Part shown: piece after piece, positions 53,538 through 62,331 of the stretch
Position numbering within the stretch: the stretch's first letter is position 1
How the letters are laid out: each line of letters begins with the position of its first letter
NCBI RefSeq assembly: GCF_001078055.1
Contig: NZ_CP010777.1
Location: 1,448,408-1,512,407, forward strand
Direction of reading: 5' to 3'
Length of the DNA: 64,000 bases
From: Rufibacter radiotolerans
Lineage (GTDB): Bacteria > Bacteroidota > Bacteroidia > Cytophagales > Hymenobacteraceae
Made by a program: the position numbers and the translations under genes
The notes under the pieces: generated by a model
Seen by the model: the letters and a program-made list of their open reading frames with translations, nothing else
The model's database searches: none
What the model was told of the DNA's origin: nothing

Positions 53538-54659
53538 TTAGTCGCCGTCGTTGTCAGTGTAAGTGATGGTCACCCCTAAGGCGGCAGGAAGGTCCGTTTT
53601 GGTGAGGATGATCAATTTTTGCAACTCTTCATACAGTTTGTTTACCGCCGGCAGATTGCTGTTCACCGCCTGGTCCAGTGGGGCCGGAACGGCAGCTAGG
53701 GCCGTGAGCGCCGCATTGAACTGTTGGTTAATGACTTCCGCCAGCGTGAGCCCGTTGTATTTTTTGGCGGCGTCTACGTGGTTCAGGTAATCATCCAGGC
53801 CGGGTCCGTTCACGCCAGCGGCCGTTTGGCCCAGGAAAATAGCCTTTTGGGCATTAAGGTTACGCTCCAGCAAAGCCAGGGAGGTATGGCTGTAATAGGC
53901 TTCCACGCGTTCAGGCTGCGGGGTGCCCGCGGTAAACTTACCGGCCGGAATTCCCACTTTGGTGCGCTTAGAAAGGTCTATCTCAAAGTTAAACTGGTTC
54001 ACCAGGTTGCCCACCGCGCTGCCTACGGCAGTTCCACCTGACTCTTTGAAGTTCTTGGCATAGGAACCGGTAGTCCAGCCGGTGTAGGTAACATCTGCCG
54101 CTTGTTTTACCAGGGTGGTAAGGTCTTGCAAGTATTTTTTGCGGTTGGCAGCGTTGGTAGCAGTGGTGTATTGGTCTACAACAGCTGCTTCACTGGCCTG
54201 GCCATACAGCAGGTAATCCAGGGCCGGGAATCCTTTGGCAGATAAATTGGCCGTGGTCTGCAGGTTGTAGCTGCCGGCGCTGATGTTGCTTTCTATCTGG
54301 CTGGTGGTGGTAGGGAAGATGTTTAGGTTGGTGCGCAGCATCTGCTCATCGGCGGGGCCGAATTCATAGAGGCTTACTTCCTGCCAGGCTTGGTAAGCTT
54401 CCTGGTACTCTTTGCGGGCGGCTGCCAGGGTGGTAACGGATGGGCTGGCGGTAAAGGCGGTAATGGCATTGGCCATGCCATCGGTTTCTGCTTTAAACTT
54501 CTGGTAGCCTGGTATGATAAGGTTATCTGCGTAGTTGGTCAGCATGGCCTTGCGGTCATATTCTGAACCGGGGGTTACCTCTTCACTGGAACTGCAGCTG
54601 GCTATGGCCGCCAGGCAGGCTAGGGCAGCGGCATAGGTATAGTTTCTTAGTTGAATCAT
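53538..54659 (-). CDS. Imelysin family lipoprotein
   Basis: 373 aa from ATG at 54659. A lipoprotein signal with lipobox AIASC (Cys at about 22) precedes an imelysin (peptidase M75-like, EfeO-related) helical domain. The family GxHxxE metal motif appears as GFPALDYLLYG, that is without the His and Glu, as in the Bacteroidota subgroup. Imelysin proteins are linked to iron uptake and are not proven peptidases. It lies between DUF4856 and HTTM in an operon ending with a TonB receptor. A hairpin with a T-rich tail precedes it, a possible attenuator. Confidence 0.93.
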   Translation of the reverse strand: MIQLRNYTYAAALACLAAIASCSSSEEVTPGSEYDRKAMLTNYADNLIIPGYQKFKAETDGMANAITAFTASPSVTTLAAARKEYQEAYQAWQEVSLYEFGPADEQMLRTNLNIFPTTTSQIESNISAGSYNLQTTANLSAKGFPALDYLLYGQASEAAVVDQYTTATNAANRKKYLQDLTTLVKQAADVTYTGWTTGSYAKNFKESGGTAVGSAVGNLVNQFNFEIDLSKRTKVGIPAGKFTAGTPQPERVEAYYSHTSLALLERNLNAQKAIFLGQTAAGVNGPGLDDYLNHVDAAKKYNGLTLAEVINQQFNAALTALAAVPAPLDQAVNSNLPAVNKLYEELQKLIILTKTDLPAALGVTITYTDNDGD

Positions 54660-54682
54660 AGGGTAGGGTGAAATAAAAGCAA

Positions 54683-54725
54683 AGAGCAGCAATTACGGCA
54701 TTTGAGGTGCCATAACTACTGCTCT
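54683..54725 (-). terminator. Hairpin with T-rich tail between DUF4856 and imelysin genes (possible attenuator)
   Basis: On the minus strand AGAGCAG ... CTGCTCT, with inner paired bases around TGCC/GGCA, is followed by TTGCTTTTATTTC. It sits 31 bases after the DUF4856 stop and before the imelysin start, so it may lower expression of the downstream genes. Confidence 0.65.
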
Positions 54726-54756
54726 AATTATTGTTGAAGGGAAATATAGATCATTT

Positions 54757-55854
54757 TTAAAGCTGGGATTTTATGTTATCCATACCGTAGGCGGTACTGA
54801 TCACGTTCACGGCGGCAGTAATGTCAGCGGCGGTGGTGTTGTAGAAGTTGGTGCCAATTTTGGTCATGACTTCATTGTACTGCGCGTCAGAGATCTTACG
54901 ATCTGTCTTGTACTTCAGGCTCATGATAAACCCAAGGGCTTCAGACAGGTAATGGCTTTTCTTTGCTTGGTCTGCTATGTTGGCTTTGGCGGCATTGAGT
55001 TCCAGGATGGCCGAAGCGGCTACAATTCTTTCCCACTCGGTGCGCAGGGTGGCAATGGCGGCGTCTTTGCCTTTTGCATCTTTGGCAGAAATAGCAGCAC
55101 GTCCTTTCAGGAAAGCATCCATCATGGTTTTGTTGCTACCCAGGCTAGGGTTTACCTGGTTGCTGTAGTTAGCCCAGAACTTAAGGCCGGTCACGTTGGT
55201 AGGGAAATCAATTGGGGCCCCGAAATAGCCGAACGCCTCATCAAAATGGTGCTCCAGGGTTGTGCCTTCGCCGGGGGTAACGGTTACGTTATCAACAGAA
55301 GGGCCGGTTTTAGAAGGAGTGAGGTAAGACTCAACTGCCTGGAAATAGAACACGGCGCCCATAAGGCCTTTCTGGATCACCTGCCCCGGCTCCACGCCGT
55401 TGGCATCTACCAGATATTTTGAGTTTTCAGCGGTGGTTAACAGGCCTGCTTTGCCGTTAAGGGCAGGGGTGCCAGCAGAAAGGCTTGCCCCAGCGGCAAC
55501 GTTGAAATAATTTTCTATTACGGTTTGTGCAGATAGAATAGTCTTGTCCTTTAACTGCTTGCCCGAAGTGTTCAGAGCGGCGTCAGCGAACGGAGCGTTT
55601 GTATTGGCATACATATTCTTCATTTTCTGCGCATCCAAAATCGCCCCGGTGTTTCCGGTTCTCACGTAAGTGTTCAGCTCGGTCAGCATAGCCAGGCGGG
55701 CTGTCTGGCCGGAATAATTCACGTTCTGGAAATTATAGGTAGTAGGGATGGTGTAAGAAACCTCATCTTCTTTATCATCTGAACAAGAAGAAAAAAGAGC
55801 ACATACTGCCAGACCAGCTACGGCCATTGACTTATAAGTAAAAGAGAACATCAT
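54757..55854 (-). CDS. DUF4856 lipoprotein
   Basis: 365 aa. A lipoprotein signal (lipobox LFSSC, Cys at about 24) precedes an acidic spacer (SDDKEDE) and a mostly helical DUF4856 domain. Recognisable segments are TYNFQNVNYSGQTARLAMLTELNTY, GAVFYFQAVESYL, the acidic/His-rich TTLEHHFDEAFGYFGAP and KSHYLSEALGFIMSLKY. The HHFDEAFGYFG stretch may bind metal, which is inference. It is the first gene of the DUF4856-imelysin-HTTM-TonB receptor run, with a strong promoter about 40 bases upstream. The function is unknown, and the context points to iron. Confidence 0.92.
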   Translation of the reverse strand: MMFSFTYKSMAVAGLAVCALFSSCSDDKEDEVSYTIPTTYNFQNVNYSGQTARLAMLTELNTYVRTGNTGAILDAQKMKNMYANTNAPFADAALNTSGKQLKDKTILSAQTVIENYFNVAAGASLSAGTPALNGKAGLLTTAENSKYLVDANGVEPGQVIQKGLMGAVFYFQAVESYLTPSKTGPSVDNVTVTPGEGTTLEHHFDEAFGYFGAPIDFPTNVTGLKFWANYSNQVNPSLGSNKTMMDAFLKGRAAISAKDAKGKDAAIATLRTEWERIVAASAILELNAAKANIADQAKKSHYLSEALGFIMSLKYKTDRKISDAQYNEVMTKIGTNFYNTTAADITAAVNVISTAYGMDNIKSQL

Positions 55855-55894
55855 TTAAGTGGAGGGTTTATTTAGACTGATTAAAAATATGACG

Positions 55895-55925
55895 CAAATC
55901 TAGTAGCCCCACCTTTATAAGGCAA
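55895..55925 (-). promoter_or_regulatory. Promoter of the DUF4856-imelysin-HTTM-TonB operon
   Basis: On the minus strand a -33 TTG (55925-55923) is followed 20 bases later by TAGATTTG (55902-55895), an exact fit to the Bacteroidota consensus. No convincing Fur or DtxR box could be assigned by eye. Confidence 0.7.
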
Positions 55926-56291
55926 GCGTTGTTTAGAATAATTTTAAATAAGAGAAGACAAGGGAAAACCTCAAGATTGGTTCTTTACATCTTGCCAACG
56001 TCATAATGATGATATGAACTAATCTGCTAGGGTTTAAGGCTCAGGTGTTTTAGCGCCAAAAAGAAGGGGAAGACAATACGGATTGCAAGAAGTGCGACCT
56101 TTAGGAGCATTGTCATTCAAGCCAAAATAGATAATTAAGCCTCATTTCATTTTCTTAAGTCGGAAAGGCCTCCCTTTTTTCTTCCAAAGGAGCACTTTGA
56201 TTGTTTGTAAACCTATTGCCAATAATTTTGGGTTAAACTTTGATGGAACCTGAGCCTATAGAAGCCACTTTTGCCGCTCATCTCAAGAATC
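55926..56291. other. Gene-free stretch
   Basis: About 370 bases between the iron operon promoter and palindrome copy 17. AT-rich, no gene and no clear regulatory site. Confidence 0.5.
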
Positions 56292-56331
56292 CTGTTTTAA
56301 GCCTGTTTTTCGGAAAAGGAGCTTAAAACAG
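56292..56331. repeat. Palindromic repeat, copy 17
   Basis: A 40-bp copy, CTGTTTTAAGCCTGTTTTTC with GGAAAAGGAGCTTAAAACAG. The outer 9 bp pair perfectly; the inner part is imperfect. Confidence 0.9.
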
Positions 56332-56384
56332 ACTTTTACCTACAGGCATACTTGGTTCAAAAGGAAGGGTCTTTCTATAGAAAT

Positions 56385-56392
56385 TATCTTTG
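56385..56392 (+). promoter_or_regulatory. -7 box of the YceI gene
   Basis: TATCTTTG matches TAnnTTTG and lies 52 bases before ATG 56445. It falls inside the longer possible frame from 56352, which argues for the later start. Confidence 0.5.
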
Positions 56393-56444
56393 CTTGAGGT
56401 TGAAGGCTAATAACTTACGAAGATGGAATAGGTATAGCTATAGT

Positions 56445-57032
56445 ATGGAAGCGCTTCTAAACCTACTGGGCAAGTACTGCTTGGGCCTTTTGTGGATGGC
56501 AGTTACTATTTGGCCAGTTATTTCTGCCCAAGCGCAGGGCAGTGTCCAAAATGATAAAGCAGGTAGCTCCATTTCTTACATATTAGTGCACCCATTTCAT
56601 ACAGTCACAGGGGTAAGCCACCAGGTTTCCAGCACTTTGGTTTTGGGAGCAGAGACTGACCAGATACAGGCAGTGCAGGTTACTGTGCCGGTAAAAAGCT
56701 TTGACAGTGGTAACAGGGCCCGCGACAAAGACATGCGAAAAACCACTGAGGCCGATACTTATCAAGAGGTGACTTTTAAAAGCACCAACCTCACCCAAAC
56801 TTACGGAAGCCTACAAGTGCAAGGTCAATTAGGGTTCCATGGGGTAACCAAAGACATTTCCTTTGAAGCTACTTTTCAGCAGAAAAACAGCAATCTTGTG
56901 GTAAAAGGGCAGTTCCCGATAAGCCTGGAAGCCTATCAGATTAAACGGCCGTCTATCTTTAAAATGAAAGTTAAAGACGAGCTTACGGTCAAATTTCAAA
57001 TGGTGTACCCTTTGGCAAAGCAAGGGAACTGA
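56445..57032 (+). CDS. YceI family periplasmic protein
   Basis: 195 aa from ATG at 56445. A signal peptide (about 1-31, ending SAQAQ) is followed by a YceI beta-barrel domain. Its motifs are SSISYILVHPFHTVTGVSHQ near the start, VPVKSFDSGNRARDKDMRKT with the family's (S)xNxxRD-type segment, and VQGQLGFHGVTKDISFEATF. YceI proteins are lipocalin-like and bind polyisoprenoids or amphiphiles. It is followed after about 130 bases by the octaheme cytochrome gene on the same strand; a Crp/Fnr-like box lies between, so separate control is possible. Confidence 0.9.
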   Translation: MEALLNLLGKYCLGLLWMAVTIWPVISAQAQGSVQNDKAGSSISYILVHPFHTVTGVSHQVSSTLVLGAETDQIQAVQVTVPVKSFDSGNRARDKDMRKTTEADTYQEVTFKSTNLTQTYGSLQVQGQLGFHGVTKDISFEATFQQKNSNLVVKGQFPISLEAYQIKRPSIFKMKVKDELTVKFQMVYPLAKQGN

Positions 57033-57055
57033 GCCTGAATCCCTGGTCCATAATA

Positions 57056-57067
57056 TGATATATATCA
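57056..57067. promoter_or_regulatory. Crp/Fnr-like palindrome upstream of the octaheme cytochrome gene
   Basis: TGATATATATCA is a perfect 12-bp palindrome that fits the TGAT-N4-ATCA core of Crp/Fnr-family sites (TTGAT-N4-ATCAA). It lies about 100 bases before the cytochrome start. AT-rich palindromes do arise by chance. Confidence 0.45.
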
Positions 57068-57164
57068 CTTTCAGCAAATTGAGGGGTTTTTTGTTTGATT
57101 TTGGCCAGACGGCCGCCTAGTTTAACCCGGTGTAAGAAGGTATTTAAGTCTTGCACGTAGTCAA

Positions 57165-59432
57165 GTGAGCAGGAAGCTGGTAGTGCTGGTAATTCTGGCG
57201 ATAATAGTGGCCCTACAGGTGATGTATGTGCTGCAGGGAAGAGAAACTGAGCAGGCGTCCCAAGGCCCAAAAAAAGCGATGTCCTCAGAAATAATGGCTG
57301 CCCGGTATCTGGGCAGCGAGTCTTGCAGGACGTGCCATGAGAAAGAATTCAAGGACTGGAAAGGCTCAGACCATGACCTGGCCATGCAGAAGGCTACTTC
57401 TGAATTTGTGCGGGGCAATTTCAATAACCAGGTCTATGTGAGCCAGGGCGTCATCTCCCGGTTTTACCAGAAAAACGGGAAGTATTTCGTGCATACCCAG
57501 TGGCCCAAGGGCGTGTATGATGAGTTTGAGATCAAATTCACCTACGGCGTTTACCCGTTACAGCAGTATTTGGTGGAGCTTCCGGATGGGAAACTGCAAT
57601 GCCTGCGCACCGCCTGGGACAGCAAGCAGAACAAATGGTTCGACCTGTACCCCCACACCAAGGTAAACCCGAATGAGTGGCTGCACTGGACCAGAGGCGG
57701 CCTCAACTGGAACACTATGTGCGCCGACTGCCACTCAACTGACGTGCGTAAAAATTACCTTCCGGAGCTAGACTCCTTTGCCACCACCTATTCTATTATA
57801 AACGTAAGCTGCGAGTCTTGCCATGGCCCGGGCAGCACGCACGTGAATTTCGTTGCCTCCAATAAGGGGAAACTGCCCCAGCCTTATGATGCCGCGCAGC
57901 ATCTGCACCAGACCAAAAGCCTTACCTCTAAAGAGCAGGTAGACCAATGCGCCCGCTGCCACGCCAGAAGAGAGCAAATTACTCCTGCCTTTGACCATAC
58001 CGGAACGTTCATGGACCACTATGTGCCGGCCGTTTTACGGGATGACCTGTATTACCCAGACGGTCAGATAAAGGAAGAGGACTATGAATACGCCTCATTT
58101 CTGCAAAGCAAGATGTATATGAACGGCGTAAAATGCGCCAACTGCCATAACCCCCACAGCCTTAAGCTGGTGAAGCCCGGCAACGCCCTGTGTGGGCAAT
58201 GCCATTCCCTTAAAAAGTTTGAGGCCACCTCGCACACCTTCCACGCGCTCAACACCGAAGCTTCCCAATGTGTCAACTGCCATATGGCGGGCACCACCTA
58301 CATGGGCAATGACTTCCGGCGGGACCATAGTTTCAGGGTTCCCCGGCCAGACCAGAGCGTCTTGTATGCCACGCCTAATGCCTGCAATAACTGCCACAAA
58401 GAAAAAACCGCCCAGTGGGCCGCCACTGCAATAGAGAAAAGGTACGGCAAAACCCGTAAGCCCCATTTCTCAGATGTCCTTACCCTGGCCAGCACCCGCA
58501 CGCCAGCCTCTGCTAAAGGGCTGATGAGATTGCTGCAGGACAAAAAACAGCCGCCCATTGTAAAGGCTACGGCGCTCTGGTACCTGGGCCAGGTGAAGAA
58601 GGACCAGGAATCTGTTTCGGTGTTTGCCAGAGCTCTAAGCGACCCGGAGCCTATCATCAGGTATGCGGCAGTGAAAGAACTCACCGCCTTTCCGCAGGAC
58701 CAAACCCAGGAGTACCTATTACCTCTTCTCAAAGACCCCACGCGGTCGGTGCGGATCGCGGCCGCTGATGCCCTGGCGGGAGTACCAGAGATAAATTTGC
58801 CAGCAGACCTGCAGACACCGTTTAGAAAAGCTACCTGGGAACTGGAAACAAACCTCAGGGAACGGGCAGATTTCCCGGGCGGTCAAATGGAGGCGGGCCA
58901 GTACTTTGAGCGGAAAGGGGAGACCGGAAAAGCCGAAGTGGCCTACCAAAGGTCTCTTTCCATTGACTCACTCTTTAACCCCGCCCGGCTCAACCTGGCC
59001 TACCTCTACAACCGGCAGGGGAGTAATGAAAAAGCCATTTCGCTGTTTAACCTGATCCTGAAACAGGAACCTGCCTACGCCGAAGGGTATTATTCCCTGG
59101 GACTTTTGTACGCCGAGATCAAAAAGCTGGATTTGGCCCTGGTCAACCTGAAAAAGGCCACGCAGCTGGATAAGAACAATACCAGAGCCTTGTATAACCT
59201 GGGCTTGGTCTACCAGCACTTAAAGCAAACTGAAGCGGCGGAACAAACTTATCTCAAAGGTTTGCAGGTAGAACCCAATTCCTTAGACTTAGGGAATGCC
59301 CTGGTTATATTATATGTGCAAACGAATAAACCAGACAAGGCCAACCAGCAACTAGCGCTTCTGCTGCAAAAACACCCTGGTAACGCGCTTTTGTTGCAAA
59401 TGAAGGAGTACCTAAGTGCGAAGCGGAATTAG
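57165..59432 (+). CDS. Octaheme cytochrome c with HEAT-like and TPR repeats
   Basis: 755 aa. An N-terminal membrane anchor or signal (about 4-23) is followed by eight CXXCH haem motifs between about residues 50 and 420: CRTCH, CADCH, CESCH, CARCH, CANCH, CGQCH, CVNCH, CNNCH. A HEAT-like stretch (about 440-550) and TPR repeats (about 580-750, such as AEGYYSLGLLYAEIKKLDLALVNL) complete it. The layout resembles cytochrome c554-type nitrogen- or sulfur-cycle proteins, but the redox partner and substrate are unknown. The start is GTG at 57165. A Crp/Fnr-like box upstream suggests oxygen- or nitrite-type control. Confidence 0.92.
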   Translation: MSRKLVVLVILAIIVALQVMYVLQGRETEQASQGPKKAMSSEIMAARYLGSESCRTCHEKEFKDWKGSDHDLAMQKATSEFVRGNFNNQVYVSQGVISRFYQKNGKYFVHTQWPKGVYDEFEIKFTYGVYPLQQYLVELPDGKLQCLRTAWDSKQNKWFDLYPHTKVNPNEWLHWTRGGLNWNTMCADCHSTDVRKNYLPELDSFATTYSIINVSCESCHGPGSTHVNFVASNKGKLPQPYDAAQHLHQTKSLTSKEQVDQCARCHARREQITPAFDHTGTFMDHYVPAVLRDDLYYPDGQIKEEDYEYASFLQSKMYMNGVKCANCHNPHSLKLVKPGNALCGQCHSLKKFEATSHTFHALNTEASQCVNCHMAGTTYMGNDFRRDHSFRVPRPDQSVLYATPNACNNCHKEKTAQWAATAIEKRYGKTRKPHFSDVLTLASTRTPASAKGLMRLLQDKKQPPIVKATALWYLGQVKKDQESVSVFARALSDPEPIIRYAAVKELTAFPQDQTQEYLLPLLKDPTRSVRIAAADALAGVPEINLPADLQTPFRKATWELETNLRERADFPGGQMEAGQYFERKGETGKAEVAYQRSLSIDSLFNPARLNLAYLYNRQGSNEKAISLFNLILKQEPAYAEGYYSLGLLYAEIKKLDLALVNLKKATQLDKNNTRALYNLGLVYQHLKQTEAAEQTYLKGLQVEPNSLDLGNALVILYVQTNKPDKANQQLALLLQKHPGNALLLQMKEYLSAKRN

Positions 59433-59654
59433 GGGAGAGGGATTAGTAGTCTTTAGATACTCTAGCCAAGTAAGAATCTTATTTTAGGGGAAATAGAATC
59501 AATTAACTCAGAAGACAGGAGGAATTTACTGGTAAGGTCTTCCATTAATGTGGAATTGTTTATTTAACCGATGGCGATTGCCGTTGGCCTAAGGCTAAAA
59601 ATTACACTTTATTTTAATATGTTAGTTCTTCAGGTAAGGCTTTTTAAATTTATA

Positions 59655-59692
59655 TGTTTTGAGCCTGTTTTAAGTAAAATAGCCCTAAAACA
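59655..59692. repeat. Palindromic repeat, copy 18
   Basis: A 38-bp copy, TGTTTTGAGCCTGTTTTAAG with TAAAATAGCCCTAAAACA. It lies in the otherwise featureless gap 59433-59715. Confidence 0.88.
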
Positions 59693-59715
59693 GAATTTCC
59701 TTGTAAGTCTTTGCA

Positions 59716-60069
59716 TCACCCATCAAAAGTGATAGTAATACCAGATTCAATTATTCTCCAAATCGTCAAGCCAATCAATATATAGACAACTGCCACATTA
59801 TAAAAAACTATTTTAACATATTTTTTTGATTCTTCGTTTACTGTATCGGAATTTTCAGGCCAGAAGAATGGCAGAAGTAAAATTAGTGAAATTCCGAATT
59901 GATCCCAGAATTCAGTTGGATTGCTGAGGTCTGCTCCGTCTTTGAAATCAGCATGAGATTCATACTTTTTCAAATCGGCCCTGACTTCCTTTAAGTATTT
60001 CCAGTGAAACACTTTTTTTACCTGCAGTACCAAAACTGTTGCAACAAACAATATTAATAAGACTTCCAT
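59716..60069 (-). CDS. Small membrane protein of 117 aa, AT-rich
   Basis: Three hydrophobic segments (about 2-19, 58-70 and 86-107) are joined by a charged loop (KEVRADLKKYESHADFKDGADLSNPTEFWDQ). Base composition is clearly more AT-rich than the neighbours, which can mean recent acquisition. No family was recognised and no operon partner is visible. The start is ATG at 60069. Confidence 0.68.
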   Translation of the reverse strand: MEVLLILFVATVLVLQVKKVFHWKYLKEVRADLKKYESHADFKDGADLSNPTEFWDQFGISLILLLPFFWPENSDTVNEESKKYVKIVFYNVAVVYILIGLTIWRIIESGITITFDG

Positions 60070-60321
60070 TTTAAATAATTAAACAAAAACGCTCATTAAC
60101 TTTTGAACGAAATTATTCGATTTATCTTCCGTAATTATAATGCTTCAAACTTCTTGAGTAATAAAGAAAGATCCCCAAAGCTGATTCCATTCCCAAGATA
60201 GTATTTTTCAGATAAACCCTTTTGAAAAGACTGGAACAACTATCAGCTTATGAGAGAGTAGAAGATGCCTTAAAAACCCAGAGTCTGCTCTACTAAATTT
60301 TCTCCTTAAAAAAGTCCTGCT

Positions 60322-60360
60322 CTGTTTTGGGCACGTTTTCCGGAAAACAGGCTCAAAACG
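60322..60360. repeat. Palindromic repeat, copy 19 (mixed arms)
   Basis: The left arm CTGTTTTGGGCACGTTTTCC and right arm GGAAAACAGGCTCAAAACG come from different subtypes but share the CCGG centre. The gap 60070-60426 holds no gene and only this copy. Confidence 0.88.
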
Positions 60361-60426
60361 GTTCTGCAGGTGTGAAAAAGTAGCCGCCCCAAGGCCAAAC
60401 CCGTTCCGGCACCCCGCTTTATTTTG

Positions 60427-60434
60427 TATCTTTG
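60427..60434 (+). promoter_or_regulatory. -7 box of lepA
   Basis: TATCTTTG matches TAnnTTTG, 19 bases before the ATG at 60454. Confidence 0.55.
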
Positions 60435-60453
60435 CTCTTTGTAATAGATTCCT

Positions 60454-62244
60454 ATGATGAAGAACATCCGCAATTTTTGCATTATTGCGCATATTGACCA
60501 CGGCAAAAGTACCCTCGCTGACCGTTTACTGGAGTTTACTTCTTCCGTTACGGAGCGGGAGATGCAAAACCAGCTTTTAGATAACATGGACCTGGAACGG
60601 GAACGCGGCATCACGATCAAGAGCCACGCCATCCAGATGAATTATCATTATAAAGGCGAAGACTACGTTCTTAACCTCATTGACACTCCGGGCCACGTAG
60701 ATTTTAGTTACGAAGTTTCCCGGTCTATTGCCGCCTGCGAAGGTGCGCTTCTGATTGTTGATGCCAGCCAGGGAATTGAGGCCCAGACCATCTCCAACCT
60801 GTATCTGGCCATTGGCAACGACCTGGAAATCATTCCGGTCCTGAACAAGATTGACCTTCCGCACGCCATGCCCGAAGAGGTAAGCGACCAGATTATTGAT
60901 TTGATTGGCTGTGAACGCGAAGACATTGTGCATGCCTCAGGTAAAGCCGGTATTGGTATTGCTGAGATCCTGGCCGCTATCTGTGACCGCATTCCAGCCC
61001 CTAAAGGTGACCCAGATGCTCCTTTGCAGGCCCTGATCTTTGACTCGGTCTTCAACTCGTACCGCGGTATTGAGGTGTACTTCCGGATTATGAACGGCAC
61101 CTTGCGCAAAGGCGACAAGGTAAAGTTCATTGCCACGGGCAAGCAGTATGAAGCCGACGAGATTGGCGTACTCAAACTAAACCAGGAACCCCGCCAGATT
61201 ATGGGTGCCGGAAACGTGGGGTACCTCATCTCTGGTATCAAAAACGCCAAAGAGGTAAAGGTAGGGGATACCATTACCCATGCTGCTAACCCAGATACTA
61301 TCCAGATACAGGGTTTTGAAGAGGTAAAGCCCATGGTATTTGCCGGTATCTATCCGGTGGAGACCACGGAGTACGAGGAACTGCGCTCTTCCATGGAAAA
61401 ACTGCAGTTGAATGACGCCTCCCTGGTTTGGGAGCCTGAAACCTCGGCTGCACTTGGCTTCGGTTTCCGTTGCGGGTTTTTGGGCATGCTCCACATGGAG
61501 ATTGTGCAGGAGCGCCTGGAACGCGAATTTGACATGACCGTGATCACCACGGTACCCAGCGTGCAGTTCAAGGCTTTCACCACCAAAGATGGCGAAATTA
61601 AAGTGAACGCCCCGTCTGAGATGCCGGAACCTAACTTTATAGACCACATAGAGGAGCCGTTCATCAAGGCCCAGATTATCTCCAAAGCCGAGTACATTGG
61701 GCCGATCATTTCCCTTTGTATGGACAAACGCGCCATTCTAAAAGCCCAGAACTTCCTGACCTCAGACCGCGTGGAACTCATCTTTGAGATGCCCCTGGCC
61801 GAGATCGTGTTTGACTTCTTTGATAAACTGAAGACCATCAGCCGGGGCTACGCCTCCCTTGACTATGAACTGATCGGTTTCCGGGAGTCACACATGGTCA
61901 AGCTGGACATCATGCTCAACGGCGAGAAGGTAGATGCCTTGTCTGCTATTGTGCACCGTGATAAAGCCTATGACTGGGGAAAGCGCCTCTGTGAGAAACT
62001 ACAGGAGCTGTTACCACGCCAGATGTTTGAGATTGCCATCCAGGCCGCCATCGGGCAAAAGATCATCGCCCGTGAAACCGTGAAAGCTTTGCGTAAAAAC
62101 GTATTGGCCAAATGCTACGGTGGTGACATTTCCCGTAAACGGAAGCTCCTGGAAAAGCAGAAGAAAGGTAAGAAACGTATGCGCCAGGTAGGTAACGTGG
62201 AGATTCCGCAAGAAGCCTTCTTAGCCGTTTTGAAGCTAGATTGA
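60454..62244 (+). CDS. lepA: Elongation factor 4 (LepA)
   Basis: A 596-aa translational GTPase that acts on ribosomes, with back-translocation or late initiation/biogenesis roles proposed. The P-loop AHIDHGKST is at about 12-20, the switch region [13 protein letters not shown] follows, G3 is DTPGHVDF and G4 is NKIDLP. The C-terminal LepA-specific domain ends [32 protein letters not shown] sequence, diagnostic for EF4. Length is normal. A terminator follows the gene. Confidence 0.97.
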   Translation: MMKNIRNFCIIAHIDHGKSTLADRLLEFTSSVTEREMQNQLLDNMDLERERGITIKSHAIQMNYHYKGEDYVLNLIDTPGHVDFSYEVSRSIAACEGALLIVDASQGIEAQTISNLYLAIGNDLEIIPVLNKIDLPHAMPEEVSDQIIDLIGCEREDIVHASGKAGIGIAEILAAICDRIPAPKGDPDAPLQALIFDSVFNSYRGIEVYFRIMNGTLRKGDKVKFIATGKQYEADEIGVLKLNQEPRQIMGAGNVGYLISGIKNAKEVKVGDTITHAANPDTIQIQGFEEVKPMVFAGIYPVETTEYEELRSSMEKLQLNDASLVWEPETSAALGFGFRCGFLGMLHMEIVQERLEREFDMTVITTVPSVQFKAFTTKDGEIKVNAPSEMPEPNFIDHIEEPFIKAQIISKAEYIGPIISLCMDKRAILKAQNFLTSDRVELIFEMPLAEIVFDFFDKLKTISRGYASLDYELIGFRESHMVKLDIMLNGEKVDALSAIVHRDKAYDWGKRLCEKLQELLPRQMFEIAIQAAIGQKIIARETVKALRKNVLAKCYGGDISRKRKLLEKQKKGKKRMRQVGNVEIPQEAFLAVLKLD

Positions 62245-62263
62245 TATATTCTTCCAATGACAC

Positions 62264-62298
62264 AAAAAAGCCCCAGCTTAATAGGTTGGGGCTTTTTT
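62264..62298 (+). terminator. Terminator of lepA
   Basis: AAAAAAGCCCCA / TGGGGCTTTTTT with an 11-base loop, 20 bases after the stop. Confidence 0.88.
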
Positions 62299-62331
62299 GT
62301 TATATTTAAAATGTAATCCTCTTCTCTGGTA

